Positions 35,662 to 48,740 of a stretch of DNA of 64,000 nucleotides are shown piece after piece. Position 1 is the first letter of the stretch; each line of letters opens with the position of its first letter. The translations under genes and the position numbers were made by a program. The notes below the pieces were generated by a model, which saw nothing but the letters and a program-made list of their open reading frames with translations, had not been told where the DNA came from and searched no databases. Source of the stretch: Xylona heveae TC161 (Eukaryota > Ascomycota > Xylonomycetes > Xylonales > Xylonaceae); NCBI RefSeq assembly GCF_001619985.1, contig NW_017264193.1, positions 67,726-131,725 on the forward strand, read 5' to 3'.

Positions 35662-37416
35662 TCAAGCTCTTGACTTAGCCTTGAAGCTTCCCTCAAAGCC
35701 AGGCCGCTTCACCTTTTTCCCTGGTTTGCCGGCCTTCTTTCCCTTTCCCTTGCTACCCTTTTCTTCCTTCCTCTTGCGTAAATTCTCTTCTCTCTTTCGT
35801 TGCCGCATTTCCTTGCCCTTCTCGACTCCTTCTAAGCGCTCATTCCAGGCCTTTTCACTCTTCTTCTTGGCTTGTTCCTTGCGCTTTAGAGTCTTTTTAA
35901 GTAAGGCAGTGTCGTCTCGAATTTTCTCGCCATGAGCACGCTTCTTCGCATTGAGCCAAAGGTCCTTTTCTTCAATGTCCGCACGCTTATCTTCGTCGTA
36001 GCCGTTCACCCGAGCCTGCTTGCTCTGGGCTGCCTTCAGAGCAGTGTACGGGTCTTGCGGGCCCCTGCGCTTGCGAATGTCCACGATACCAGATCCACTT
36101 GGGTCCAACTGTTGTCCCTCGCCAAACGCGATACGTCCAAATGAGAAATTCTGATCCTGTGAATCGTCTGCAGCTCCAAAACTGCCTGCATTGGACGCGG
36201 TAGTCGGCGAGTTTAGGCGCGAGAGTGTTTCCTCTCTAGCCAATTGCTCTGCCTCTTTGGCCTTTTGGCGAAGTTCTTTTTTATGAGTCCTTCGTTGCTC
36301 CTCCTTGCGCCGCCTTGCCTCCATCAATTCCTGACGATTTTTTGCTGGAGCGCCATTGATTCCATCCGCCTTTCGAGCAGCGCGCAATGCGTCAATCCGG
36401 GCCTGTAGTCGTGATTTAAGCTCTTCGGGAGCGACCTTTGGCTTTGCCTGCTTTTCTCCAGCCGCACTCTTGCTCTGCTCATCCTTGTCGGTAGACGGAA
36501 CAACAGACGAGGTCGAGGATGCGGTTGATCCCGGCACCGACTGGTCAAATTCGTGAGAACCGGGTGCTGGCGAAGACGAAGCAGTGGACTGAGTCTGCCC
36601 TTCGCCGGCTAGTCCATCTATATCAATCCTCTCCATATCGGCAACAGAATCGTCATCATGAGGTTCCTCTGCATCTTCGTGGTTGACAACTTCATCTTTG
36701 TCATCTCCATTTTCCGGCACAGATTTTTCTTCCTCTTTCCGGGCCTTTTTGGCCTCCTGTTTCTCTGTTTGGGCTTGAGCGCGCGACTTCTTTCGCTCCT
36801 TCTTCTCCTTCCGCTTCAGAGCTTTGTTAGTTTTCTCCTCTGTGGGGTCCGATGTCTGTTGTTCCTCTGTCTGTGTTGCATCTTCGTGAGACTCGGAGTT
36901 GGCATCTTTTTTCTGTTTCTTTGCCCCCTTGTTCCCCTTCTTCAAGCCCTCTTTGGGCTGTTCGCGCTCAATTCCTTCAACATCGTCGAAACCATCCAAG
37001 ACATCCCCGCCTTCCTCTTCCCGCTTTCGCTTTCGTGCGTTTTCATCCATAATGTCCTTGGCGCTTTTGGCGGAGTCAGGATCGAGTTTTGCTCGCTTGG
37101 CTTTCTGGGCCTCGTCCTTGGTTTGTTTCTTCTTCCGCCATTGATCCTGTGTCCATATCATAAAAAGTCAGTAATGAAACACTACCAGAATCAGGAGCGC
37201 TATCATGCAAGGGAAATCTATGGCCTCGAGGGTGCTGCGGATGCAACTAACACTGTTGTCGTCCCCATAGTAATATTTTGCGGGAATCAAAGAAAGTAGA
37301 CCGTCAAAGGCCTTTGCATGGCTCTTCAGCCGTTCCTGTAGCAAAAACCTCTATTTAGCCCCTCTTGCCATCCAAAGAATACTCAGTTGAAGACATACCT
37401 CGAGACTGTCGCTCAT
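35662..37416 (-). CDS. rrp14: Ribosome biogenesis protein Rrp14/SURF6
   Basis: Nucleolar protein needed for pre-rRNA processing, mainly of the large subunit, and linked in yeast to cell polarity. Exons 37399-37416, 37252-37335 and 35662-37146 give 528 aa. The first exon is only 18 nt (MSDSLE). The second encodes the conserved ERLKSHAKAFDGLLSLIPAK and YYY. The long last exon is highly charged. It has repeated Lys/Glu-rich coiled-coil segments, then the SURF6 domain (RLQARIDALRAARKADG, NFSFGRIAFGEG, RKRRGPQDPYTALKAAQ). It ends in a Lys/Arg-rich tail (GKKAGKPGKKVKRPGFEGSF) that can act as a nucleolar signal. The strong charge bias creates long open frames on the opposite strand, which are not genes. 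Confidence 0.95.
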
Positions 37417-38250
37417 GATGCCGAAAAAAAGGCACGAGAAAATAAACTCAATCTGAAAGAAAAATGCAAAGACGACTCAAATAATGTGCAGATCGCCCCT
37501 GCCGCCGAACAGACTCAAAACTCGAATAGCAAAGTTTGCTGAGAATACCTCAAGAGAAATCACGTCGGTCGATCAAAAATCTAAAGCGAATGGCTTTGGT
37601 GCCTTCCAAAATGAATTATTGCCGCCAAGATTTCACTCGCTAAGACCCGAGCCATGCGATGGCATCAAACCTTCATAATTATTTTTGTGCACGTTCTACA
37701 TAACTATTTGCGGTTAGTGCTAGGAGTTGAGTCTCCACCACCACCGACGAATCAGAATCACACTAGCCGTTCAAGTAATGACGGCGCTTCATTATCAACT
37801 GGCTGTCTTCGCCGGTAATCATGGCATAAAATCCTATAGACATTATATTTTGATATGATGGTTTTGTCTTTTGGATATGTGATCACTGTCTGAAGTGGTC
37901 GAAGCATCAATCGCGGTCCCGTCATGAGAAATGGTTGATCAATGGCTTACGTCGGCACAGCTTTCGCGGAGGCAGTGCACTCTCGCTCCGGCTATAATCC
38001 TGACGTCTGATCTGCAATGCCTGCATTTCCAGCTCTTCTCAGGGTCTGACATGTATTATTGACAAGAAATATTCTTACTAAAACAGCTATTCGACGTTAT
38101 GCGTTTCATATGGTTTTACGAACTTAGCAATTTTCGGCATTGATTTCTGAGAACTCATTTTTATCTTGTCATCTCTTGTTGCGAGCAAATATCCCAAGAA
38201 CGTCTCATCCGAGCTCTGCTAGCAGGCACAAGGAGGTGCTCTTACTCACA
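37417..38250. other. Intergenic region
   Basis: This stretch separates the divergent Rrp14 and 38251 genes and should hold both promoters. I see no gene or repeat of note in it. Confidence 0.6.
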
Positions 38251-40411
38251 ATGTCAGCTACTGTGCAAGCCAGGTCGCTCGCTTCTGTGACATGGCTTGC
38301 AGCAAATCCACCAAAATATTTAGGCAACTCAAACCAAGCAGTGCAACAACCGCTAATCCTCTATATCGCTCGCGTGCCTGGAAGCAAAGGTACGCTATGC
38401 TACGCTTCAGTTCTTTTCTTCTCGTTTACTTTTCTTGTCTTTGTTGTGCCAAGGAAGCATGATGGACACCGTCATGGCGATATTATCTCGTCTAGTTTTT
38501 CTTTGTCACATGTTCGGTCTGCATATTTATCTACTTCTCTATTTTCATGAGTTCGCTTTGAAATCATCGTACCTGACCACACTCTTCTAACTCCTCCAGA
38601 CATATTTTTGACTCCTCTGAAACCACGCCAAAAGGTTGTATCCGCAGAAGATGTACAGAGTTGTCTGTACTATGTCCACGTTGACCGAGAGGAAGATGAA
38701 TTACTCTCACAACCTTACGAGCAAACGGACAAGAAAAAAGACCCAATAACTCCCTTGGAAGAGCTCCAGGAAGAGCTAGACGAGCTTTATTATGAATTCT
38801 GCGGCGCTTCCTCCTCAGGAGACCAAGGAACGATACAGAATCAGCAAAGATCGCCAGTAAAACGAAAGCCTGTTGGCGGTTCAGCCAACTCTCCTGCACC
38901 GAGTAAACCAAGCCCCCTGGCGCCCCATGGCGAGAATCAGACAAGGCGACCTCTAGGGCCGCGTCCGTTTCTTTCTCAGTCAGAGACCAGTAGCTCGCCA
39001 TTGCCGTCCGATTCTCCACCAAGGATTCAGCGCCGTCCCGTGCGTCCCCTGTCAGAAGACAATCATCATGCCGCAGGCGGTCCTCTAAGCACATTTACTG
39101 AAAATGGGAAAGATGATGCTCTTCTATCAAAAGACCCGAGAGGATTTCAGGACGAGCTGCGTGCTGCACAGCCACCAAGTTTACCGCCCAGAAATGTTAA
39201 TGCTCCAGAGGTCGCTCCGCGGTACCCAATCAGACGCAGCATATCAGGTCGACCACAGAACGGCATTTCCTTGACTCTCATCCGCCGAGACCCCGGCTCA
39301 GGCAGCCAATGGAATGTGGGAAGGGTGACGGTGCCATCAGTATCTCGTCAGTCGAAACGTGAAAACCTGGCACACAACATCGAGGAAGGAAATGAGACCC
39401 GACAGTCAATTGGAATTGAAATTACCAATACAGGGTATAACAAATTTGCCCATCAGGACGATAGATTCGCATCCCCAAGACCAAGCATGGAACGAGGACT
39501 CTCTGGCACAATCCCTAGAGCTGCCGCCGCAGACGGATCAGTAAATATGCCAACCCCGGGAGACTCGCCAGGCAATAATTTCTACCGGACCCTTCAGCTC
39601 GAGGAGGCCGAACCGTGGAGGCAGAAAGTAGCAAGCGTGGTACGATCGAATAGTCAACGCAATTCTCTCTCTCTTCCCTCAACTTATGGCGAGGATCCCT
39701 ACGCGCCTCGAGACTCGAGGAGTTTAGAAAACGTGGTGTCCAACAAGAACCGATTTTCCCACGACTACGCTCGCGAACCCCGAAGAGATCGTTCTAGTTC
39801 TTTCAGCAGGAGCTACACGTTTCTGAGCCCATGGAATGGGTGGTGCAGGTTCTCGACCGGCCTAAGCGGAGGAAACCTTAAGGTTCGTACTCCAGCCACT
39901 CAACCCTCGAGAATCTACCTCAATAACCTAACACTTCTCCTTTCCTTTCTAGTGTCGCCACGACCTCGTCGCAAGCAATACGGGCGTTCCCATTTCTTCT
40001 ACGATTGTCAGTGAATTACGCTTCAACCTTCCCAGTGCAGCAGCAGCGAAATCAAATTTATCCTCGCCCACCAAATCCTTTCTCCCATCTACTATGACCG
40101 CGTCGGACGCAAGTCAGAAACGCTCCTCCTTGTTTTCGGCCCGTCGACACCGCAAGAGCAACTCCTATGACCCTAGCATTTCCCGCCATCTTGATTCTTC
40201 TTCCCTCGTCCCCGCAGACAGGGACGAGTCTGAGCGCTTGGACCTGTCTCTCGGCCAGGAGCTCGCGGGCGGTGGGTTCGGCGGGAAACAGGCCAAATTA
40301 GGAAAACTCATTATCGAGAATGAAGGATCGAAAATGCTCGATCTTTTGGTTGCTGCCAATATAGGGTTATGGTGGAAGGTGTACGATCGTTTGGTTGATC
40401 CTGTTGGCTAG
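38251..40411 (+). CDS. Uncharacterised conserved fungal protein, largely disordered
   Basis: I do not recognise a named family. Exons 38251-38389, 38600-39882 and 39953-40411 join in frame to 626 aa. The first exon encodes a short ordered segment (SVTWLAANPPKYLGNSNQAV). The second starts with an ordered piece (SAEDVQSCLYYVHVD), then a long Ser/Pro/Arg-rich region with RRPVRP and similar basic-proline runs. The C terminus is the most family-like part (LGQELAGGGFGGKQAKLGKL, then MLDLLVAANIGLWWKVYDRL). The first intron (38390-38599, 210 nt) is longer than the others here. The very end (after LWWK) could be spliced differently. No signal peptide or membrane helix stands out. Confidence 0.75.
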
Positions 40412-41043
40412 AGCTCCCATTGACGGCTACATGTCGGTGCATCATACCGTTATGGGATTTGGATACTTCATTTCGAATTTTGTCCTTGTCATTTCTAAGG
40501 GCTCTCGGTCAATGGACGCGACAAGGAGAAAAGTGCTCAAGTTCAGAGAGTATCCCTGCTTGGACAACGGTATCTTGGGTTCAAGCTCTGAAGATCGAAG
40601 CAGGCGAACCGAACCGGTACAGTGGATGCGGCCCATATTCGACAGAGTTGGGCGCAGGCGGAGCAACAACGCAAGCGATTTTCCTTGCGGCCGCTTCATT
40701 GACTAAGGCATTTTGGACATTGTAAGGCTGGAGTTATGGAGCCTCAAATCTCTCGAACACACTCAAGAAATTAATATCCTGCAATATAGTTTGTATTTTA
40801 ATGAACCGAAAAAAAGGCTTTTATATGAATAAAGCGATGAATCCAACTCCTTGAAATGCCGACACAGCTACAGATTAATCTAAATCTCTATGCATATTTA
40901 TGCAAATCAATGCACGTGTACTCTGACGGTGCGTTAAGCTTGTTGTTGTCAGAGCGAAAAAAAATGTTGAAAGGGTATCATGTGTAAACAACTACAACTC
41001 TCTAGTACTGCGATCGATCAAAAATGATACGGCAAGTCCGAGT
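40412..41043. other. Intergenic region between convergent genes
   Basis: Holds the 3' ends of the 38251 gene and of permease copy 2. No further feature is evident. Confidence 0.6.
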
Positions 41044-42949
41044 CTATCCCCACAGGACGTTGAGTTTCTGCCACTTGGTAGGCTCCGGAATGGGTACTTC
41101 GGGATTGAGCCGTATCTCATCAATGGCGGCTTGGAGGGGGATCTCGGTGAGGGGCACGAGACGGGTCCGTTTATAGATTTTCCAAGCGACAAACGCTGTG
41201 AGCACGAGGGGAATATCCCTAAGTTTACAATGTTAGCTTGTCTTTTTTTTTGTGCTATTGCACAGCTTGGAAAAGATGACATACAGATAAGAGGAAACAA
41301 AAGAAGGAGCGCTGAAATCGCCGCGGGTGAAATTTACAAAGCCTCCAGTCAAGAGGAAGATGACGCATGTTATCAAGGAAAACCACGAGCTATAGACTAT
41401 TTATATTGTTAGTGAGAGTGCAGGATAAAAAAAAAAGGCCGGTGGGGTAGCGAATTGCTGTGAAACTTACTGGACCACCAATGCCTCCAAGGTAGGAGCT
41501 CAGTTGAGATATTTTGAGCCTTGAATGCCTGAAGCAAACGAATGTGGTTGAAGCAGATGACAATCCATGAAATAAGAACACCGGCAGCTGTCAGATCCAG
41601 GAGCCAGAAGAACACCGTCAAGGCACTATTAGAGACGCTCATGTAGGCGAGCAGCATGAACAGCGTCTGCAAAAGCACACACATATAGGGGGTACCCCAG
41701 CTAGTCGTCCGGAGGAAGATCTTTGGTGCCTGCTGTTTGATAGCCAGTCCATATAGCGCTCGTGTGCCGGCCAGCAAGCTCTGATTTCCGGCTGACCAGG
41801 CAGAAGTCAGCACCACCGCATTGACGATTGACGGCAGCGCTTTGATCCCCGCGCGAGATGCTGCAGTAACAAAAGGGCTTTGTGTAGCCGTTCCAGATTC
41901 ATCAGAGAGGTGAGGATCGTCGCTGGGGACAATCATTCCCACAATCAATACAGCAAGAACATAGAAAATTGTAACTCGGGCGAATACCCGCTTGCATGCT
42001 CTTGGGATACTCTGACGAGGATTTTTCGTTTCGGCGGCAGCCATTGCCAGACTCTCAACTCCAGCAAAAGAATACACGGCATTGCTCATGACAGCCCAGA
42101 ATCCAAGGAACTGGCCCCAAGAGCCGCTCGCAATATATTCAACAAAGGGTCCAGGGTGTTTCCAGTAGCGAAAGCCAATCCGGTCCTGGCCGCTAACACC
42201 ACCGAGGTCTATCACAAGTCCAAGAATGATGACACCAATGACAAGAAGAATCTTGAGCAATGCAAAGAAAAACTCAATTTCCGCATAGACCCTGATGAAG
42301 GCGATGGCGACGAAGAAGGTGATGACGATCAAAATCGTAATCCAAATAGCCGCGTCTAAATCCGTCCAATACTGAATCAGAACCACGGCAGCGGATATCT
42401 CGCTGGGAACCGACATATATGCTCCGTACACCACATTCCAACCGACTGCAAAGCCGAGCGCTGGATCGACGAGAAATTCTGCATGGCGGATAAAGGAGCC
42501 AGTCACGGGAAGAAAGGCTGATACTTCTCCCAAGGCGAATTGAACTGAGCAGACGACGAGGCCAACGAGTGCGTATCCTAGCAATGCTCCGAGAGGTCCG
42601 CCGGTTTGAATGGAAGATCCTAGTCCTAGAAACAGTCCAGTTCCCTATGAAGCGCGGAATAGGCGTATTAGTGACATGATACAGGCCGAAATGGTGGACG
42701 TGCAATGTCCAAGTTGATTGTAGTTGGAAATTCCGTATTGGTCCACAGTTGCTCAAGCAAAGGCAAAGGAACCTAGCGCGTAAACGTCTGACTTACAATT
42801 GCTCCTGCCAGTGCAATCATAGACAGATGTCTCTGTTCGATTTGCCGCGACAGATATCTTTCCTCCTCATCGTGAACGACTTGAGATCTTCCAACGATTG
42901 GCTCTTCAGCCTGAATGCTCACGTGGTCATCCTGCTTATTGGTGGCCAT
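41044..42949 (-). CDS. Amino-acid permease (APC/YAT family), copy 2
   Basis: Plasma-membrane amino-acid transporter of the fungal APC family. Exons 42797-42949, 41471-42644, 41285-41396 and 41044-41218 give 537 aa. The N-terminal tail (about 45 residues) is hydrophilic. The first helix holds the APC signature MIALAGAIGTGLFLGLGSSI across the 152-nt first intron. The canonical ESLAMAAAETKNPRQSIPRA loop is present, as are GTPYMCVLLQTLFMLLAYM and the C-terminal segment RTRLVPLTEIPLQAAIDEIR. About twelve membrane helices are apparent. It differs clearly from the permease at 11628, so the two are not a recent duplication. The substrate is not predictable. A TACTCCGTA motif lies 386 bp upstream of the start. 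Confidence 0.93.
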
Positions 42950-44234
42950 TGCTGTCGTAATCAGAGGCCGTCAACAGCAGCAGGGCTCCAGTAGGGCTCC
43001 AGCAGGTACCAGATAATGGAGGCAATGAGCGACAATCGACACCTATGTAGCTCTCAGACGGGAACAAAGCTGAGAGCTCGGGAGCCAGAAGGAATGCATG
43101 TTTTCTAGGAAGATTTAGGGCCATCTTTCTCCACCAGCAAGAAATCAGAGGGCACGCCAGCGAGGGCACGAGCACTGGTTGGGATTTGGCTCAAGTTCGC
43201 CATGGGATCCCCACATCGCGTGCTGGAGGAACGGACCGAAAAGGGCTGCACTATCAGTTTCAATTACAGTTACACTTACAGTTATGCAGTCGCTAATCTC
43301 CCTCGCTTGGTCTGTGCTGCCTCTGACCACCGAGTACTCCGTACAGATGGTTATAATACAATCTTAAGCTACAAGGAGCTGAACAGTTCTGAGTCTATAA
43401 GTTTTCTTTCTTCGATATCAGACGGACATCTTCGTATATATTGCACTTTCAAACAGCTCACCTGAATAAATCCAGGGCCAAATGTCTCACGAGCCTGCCT
43501 GGTAGATGATAGGAGGGGACTCAATTCAACTGGCCGTATCGGAGTGTACAGTACCTTGCTATTTCCGGACTCTTTATAGTCTTAAAGGCTTCAACCCCGC
43601 AAAAGATGAACCCTGCATCAACGTTCTCTTTATAACTTCCTAGAAATACAAAATCTGAATTTTCAAATGACATTATTTTGAACAATTATTGCGCCAGCGG
43701 CTTGGCCTGTCCCTGTCAAAAATAAATGAATTTTTTCCGTCTGTGTCTTGGCTGGAGCTTGGCATTAGTGATTGGAGACCCGAGTGGGGGAAGGCTGAAC
43801 GGACTATCTCCACTGGTGCAGGGTCTACCTGCTCCTTGTGGCATAGTCTCCTTCTCTCACAATACGATGTCGGAACTATGCCGACTCCCAAATTACCTAC
43901 CTTGTCGTAGTCTAGGCAGTAGCCCGCCCTTACAGAGCAAAGATGTCAACGTCGTCGGTGATATCCTCAATGGCTTAGACCAAAGTTAAAAAAGAACACT
44001 GATCAAGATCGCAGCCTTCAAGGGATATTTCTTAATTTCTTCAAGATGAACATTTCTGCAACAATTGCATTTTATTTTATTTTTTTATTTAAGTGAATAA
44101 TAAAACCAACAAATAAAAAAAAAGGAATTTTGAGTAAAATGTTAAAATCAAAGTTTTCTTGGACGTATATAGTCAAGTATACTCGCCATGCTCACAGATT
44201 GTTGCTACAGCATGAGGCAAAGTTACACATCTGC
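42950..44234. other. Intergenic region upstream of permease copy 2
   Basis: Contains the permease promoter with a TACTCCGTA motif at 43335-43343, and A/T-rich DNA (44030-44130) just past the 3' end of the Ams1 gene. Short frames near 43690-43990 lack support. Confidence 0.55.
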
Positions 44235-47200
44235 TCATTCAAGCTGGAGACGGAAGGTGGCCACCTCAAACGGTCGCAATTCAACCTGCACCTGGCCATC
44301 GGATATACCAAGTTCTTCGCCATCGTCTTCAAGCACGTTACATTTCCACACTTTCTTGACCGGCAAGGTGGTCTTGATAGTGCCTCGGCTCTTGCCACCA
44401 AGAGCCTCGTAGATTCTGACAATCACACTTCGACCCTTGCGAGTGGGTAATTCACCCTTCGATACATCTTCATCGTCCTCGCCCCTTTTGATCGTGTCGA
44501 GCACAAGCGACGGGAAGCCCTCGAGTTTGACCGCTTGCAATAATGACGCCGTTGCGGTTGTGGATGAAAGATGCGAGCGCAATTTCAGAGGATGGTTGAA
44601 GTTATACGCTGCACGAACTGTTCGCGCATCGAGTGGTCCTGCATGCGGGAAGATTGCATATCGGATATGATGGCGACCTATGGCACGTTAGTTGAAGATG
44701 TCATCTTAAGAGGACCACTCTGCTTACCCATGTCAGCATGAGCATCCGGCGCCTTCGGAGCACGAAGAAGCGAGAGACGCATCAAATTGCCACAAGTGGC
44801 GAAGCCATATTTCGAGTCATTGAGGATTGAAACTCCGTAGCCATTTTCCGAGAGATCCGCCCATTTATGACAGCAGACTTCGAATTTTGCCATGTCCCAG
44901 CTACTCTTCGTCAGCATCAGTTAAATGGCCACATGATATTCAATCATACCTGGTATTGTAATGAGTTGGCCTCTTGACAATGCCATACTGAGTTTCGTAT
45001 GATGCTTCTGTATTGCGGATGTCGACTGGGAATTCCACCTTCAGGAATTTCATCTTTTCTCTCCACTCGACTTCACTCTCCATCTCCACGTAGGACTTTT
45101 GTCCCTCGACGCTGGCTTTGAGACTTATAATTGTCTTGACCCAGCTATTCTCACTGATCCGGGTTTCGGTCACCAAGCTTGCTTTGTGTGGACCACTTTC
45201 CAAGATCTCAGTCTTCCCAGCCGGAAGCTCTTGGCGGGACTCTAAGTGATATACTTCAACATCCCATGCCTGCCAGTAAAGAGGTTTGTCGTCAAAGATA
45301 ACGAGTTGGTTGGCTTTTTCCCCAGATGGAATAAGTTCACGATCGACGGCAAGGTCAACGAGTGAAGTAATGCTTCCACCTACAACTTCGATCTTGTAGT
45401 CTTTGTTGGCAATTTGAAATACACCCTTCTTGACCTCTTTTACAGACACTGAGGATTCTGGAGACTTTTCTGACAGCGTTTGGTGCTTCAGAATACCGGT
45501 ATCGCCAGCCATAAGGCAATATTGAGGAGCTCCAGAGTCGTTTTCTGTATGGGGCAATTCAAGTATCTCAGCACGGGACCAAGGCAGGGTGTTCACCGCT
45601 GTTAAAGTGGAGTCAGACGAAACACGCTTCGAAAATCCAAGGAAAGAGAGTATGTCTTCGAGCAATTTCTCGCCCGTCTCAAATACTTCCGCATAAAGCT
45701 GCAAATCACATTAATATACGAAAACAACATGAATCAGAGAGTTATGAGACTCACCTTATCTGAGTCATCGTAGCACATTTCGATCGAACTTCCGGGCAAA
45801 CAGTCGTGGAATTGACAAAGTAAAACCTTCTCCCACATTTCATCAATCTCTTTCTTGGGATACTTGTAAGAATCCCCTTTATGAGCAATATCTTTGAGAC
45901 TGGCAAAGGTAGCTAAAAGCTCAACATCGTGCAGAAGGATTTCTGCCTTCCTATTGTTGCGCTTGTTATTTGCCTGCGTGGTGTAGGTGCCTCGATGGAG
46001 TTCAAAATAGAGTTCCCCAAACCAAGTCACAAACTCCGTGCCATCCTCTGCCCGCTTTTCGAGCCTATCGAAGAAGTCTTCCACCGAATGCCCCATTTTA
46101 ACACGCGGAAGTAGCCCTACGGTGTCACTCAAGCCGCGACAGCGCCTGAGCTTCTCTAAATGCTCATATGTGGGGCCACCGCCTCCGTCACCTTTTCCAA
46201 AGACAAGCAGAGATGTCGCATCCTGGTCCATAGACTTGTGTTGGGTGATACTGCGCTTAACGTCACCAAAATGCGCGTCGGCCGTATATGTCTCTGATGG
46301 TGCCATATGACAAATAACTTGGCTGCCGTCAAGAGCGACCCAGTTGAAGGTGGTATGCGGGAAATTATTGATATTGTTCCAGCTTAGCTTTTGAGTAAAA
46401 AACCGCTTCATCCCAGCGAGTCGGCACAATTGTGGCAGCTGGCTGGAGTATCCGAAAGTATCCGGAAGCCAAAAAGTCCTGCAACGGTCGCCAAAATGGC
46501 TCTCAAAGAATCGTTGTCCGTACAGAAATTGTCGTACAAGTGACTCGCCGCTAGGCATGTTTGTATCATGCTCAACCCAGCTCCCACCGATTGGTTGAAA
46601 CGTCCCCTTTTTCACCTTGTCCTTCACACGATCATAAAGCGCGGGGTAGAGCTGTTCCAGCCACTTGTACTGTTGGGCTTGAGAGCAACAAAATCTATGC
46701 TCGGGGTATCTGTCCATCAAGTCACACTGATTAGCCCATGAACGGGCTACCTTTCTTTTCGTCTCGGCCCAAGGCCATAGCCAGCATGTATCAATGTGGC
46801 AATGACCAATTGCATAAACAAGCGGCTCATGCTCAGTGTCATAAACTTTCGACGAGTTAACCTTGTCACCGAGGTATTTCTTCGCAATCTTTCGCCCCTC
46901 CAGGACAGACTCTTGACTTCCCTTTCCTTCGATGAAAGCATCAATAATGGCATTGCCAACCTGGAGAGCTTCATGAGATTGCCAGGAATCGCCAGGAAAT
47001 TCCCGTGCAGCATCTAAAAAAAAGTTAGGATTTATAGAGATCTAGAGTCACACAGTTTTGAGAAGAAGGGCTTACCGCCAATAATCCAAAAGTCAACGAA
47101 CAGTGCTTTAGCTTCCAGGTTCACAGCGACAATATCGGCCAGGTTCAACCGGAAATACTTGTCCGGATTAGGCGGCTGGATGGAATCTCCACCAGGAGCA

Positions 47201-47792
47201 TTTCCGAACATGCCATTACATGCCATTTCGATGTAGAAGGTATGCCTTTTACCGTCTCTGAATGCATTAGGTAAGATCCACTCGTTGCGCTCTCCGCCAC
47301 CGGTGAGACCCTGTAGAGGAGTACCATCTTCGGTCCATATGAGTCCTTCATTACTCGCATCCCAGTGAAACTCTAAGCGTTCTTTATGCTGCAGATCCGA
47401 AGGAACTTGTAGCTCGATCTTGAACCAATGCGTTGACCAGCTGGGTCCGAACGATTCACCAACTCGAGTAGGCTTGAATTCGTGGGACACAGCTTCTTTG
47501 AATGGCGGCCTTTCAAGGTTTGGAACGGAGTAAACCGACAGCTTTACAAAATCATCACCTGATGCTCGGCCTTCATAAAGCACTCTATCAAGGAGCCGGT
47601 GTCAGTTATTTCGCCAAAGATTTGCGCCTATGAAGTATCAACATACGAGAGCAGACTTTGGCCTCCATATTGGCCCCCATCTGTAAATTGCCTGAGACGA
47701 TCCTTGTAGATGCTCTGGATCTTTTGGCCTACAGGGTATTTGGCAAGCGTCGGGTATGAGCTTGGAGCTCTATTTGACGTCTCGCCGCCCAT
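44235..47792 (-). CDS. ams1: Vacuolar alpha-mannosidase Ams1 (GH38)
   Basis: Hydrolyses alpha-mannose from free oligosaccharides; in yeast Ams1 reaches the vacuole by the Cvt/autophagy route without a signal peptide. None is seen here either. Exons 47647-47792, 47076-47584, 45755-47013, 44950-45698, 44728-44900 and 44235-44677 give 1092 aa, close to the family's usual length. The GH38 catalytic domain begins with [13 protein letters not shown] (zinc ligands His289 or His291 and Asp293). The predicted nucleophile is Asp403 in [35 protein letters not shown] closes the middle domain. The C-terminal beta domains contain [19 protein letters not shown] and end in [13 protein letters not shown]. All landmark residues look intact. 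Confidence 0.96.
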
Positions 47793-48740
47793 GATTGTTC
47801 AATATTCTTTAGTTTGCTCGTCAAGCCGTAGAGATTGAAAGAGGACGAAAGCTCGAAGTCAAATAATAATGTTCTATATGAGCTTCAAAAGGATCTCAAG
47901 CTTACAATGCCGAGCGGGGCAAGTGGAGAGAGCATTGGAGCTTCGGCTACACAGCTCTATCCCTTACAAGCACATCGAAGAAGCTGCGTGCGCAAGGGAC
48001 CAGCTAGGATACGAGGAGCTCCTGGAGGGTCATGACCTCAGTAGGTACCACAGGATTGCGGGGAAGTTGCTTATCAGAAGAGGTACTCATGATTATTGGT
48101 CCGTCCGCAACTATCGTAAGTTAGTTCGGCTGATCCGAAATGCGTCGGTTGGAAAGGGAACCAACCCCTTGAACTGGGACCAGGGCACTCCCGACTCCTC
48201 TCGGCGGGAACTTTTGCCGAGCACTTTAACCATCTCTCATTCAATGTAGTTATACCTCCTAGGCGTAATACCCGATCTTTCACCACTGTACAGAGGTCGA
48301 TGCTGGCTTTCTCTCCTTTTTGAGATCTTGTCAAGTTTCTAATTAGAAGGATATTGTCCAAGATACCTCTCTGAATCATAATGCAACTCTACCTAGAATA
48401 TACAGAGGAAGGATGGTTCCAACAGACTTTCTTTTCTACGAAGCAAATAGACAAGCTATTTCCACATTTATAGTAGGTAGGTAACATAGTGACGCACCAT
48501 GTAGTGAAAGTTATTCTGCTCCATTTCCAGGGGAACAATATTAATACTCCCAAGTGTAGTATTCTCATGTCACCTGGTTGCTGACTTGTTGATATGGAGC
48601 TGCTCGCTATCAGCCTCCGCGCTAGTGGGAACTAGTACAGTGTGATGTTTATCGGGCTACGGAGTATAGTGGTATCGTCGCCATACAAATTCGACATGGC
48701 GGGAGCCGCTGGCCCATAACCATCCTCAGCCCACGCCGCC
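47793..48740. other. Divergent intergenic region between Ams1 and the Lcl3-like gene
   Basis: Holds both promoters. A TACGGAGTA motif lies at 48658-48666, 75 bp before the Lcl3 start. An open frame at 47869-48249 (126 aa) has no domain and is not called. Confidence 0.55.

Noticed and set aside
36658-37299. Plus-strand hydrophobic open frame (213 aa) opposite Rrp14
   Set aside because: The Phe/Leu-rich sequence is the complement of Lys/Glu-rich codons in Rrp14, not a membrane protein.
46716-46740. Short GT-AG intron inside the Ams1 catalytic domain
   Set aside because: Only about 24 nt, and the unspliced frame reads on without a break into the conserved [17 protein letters not shown] segment.
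47869-48249. Plus-strand open frame of 126 aa beside Ams1
   Set aside because: Lies in the Ams1/Lcl3 promoter gap and has no recognisable features.
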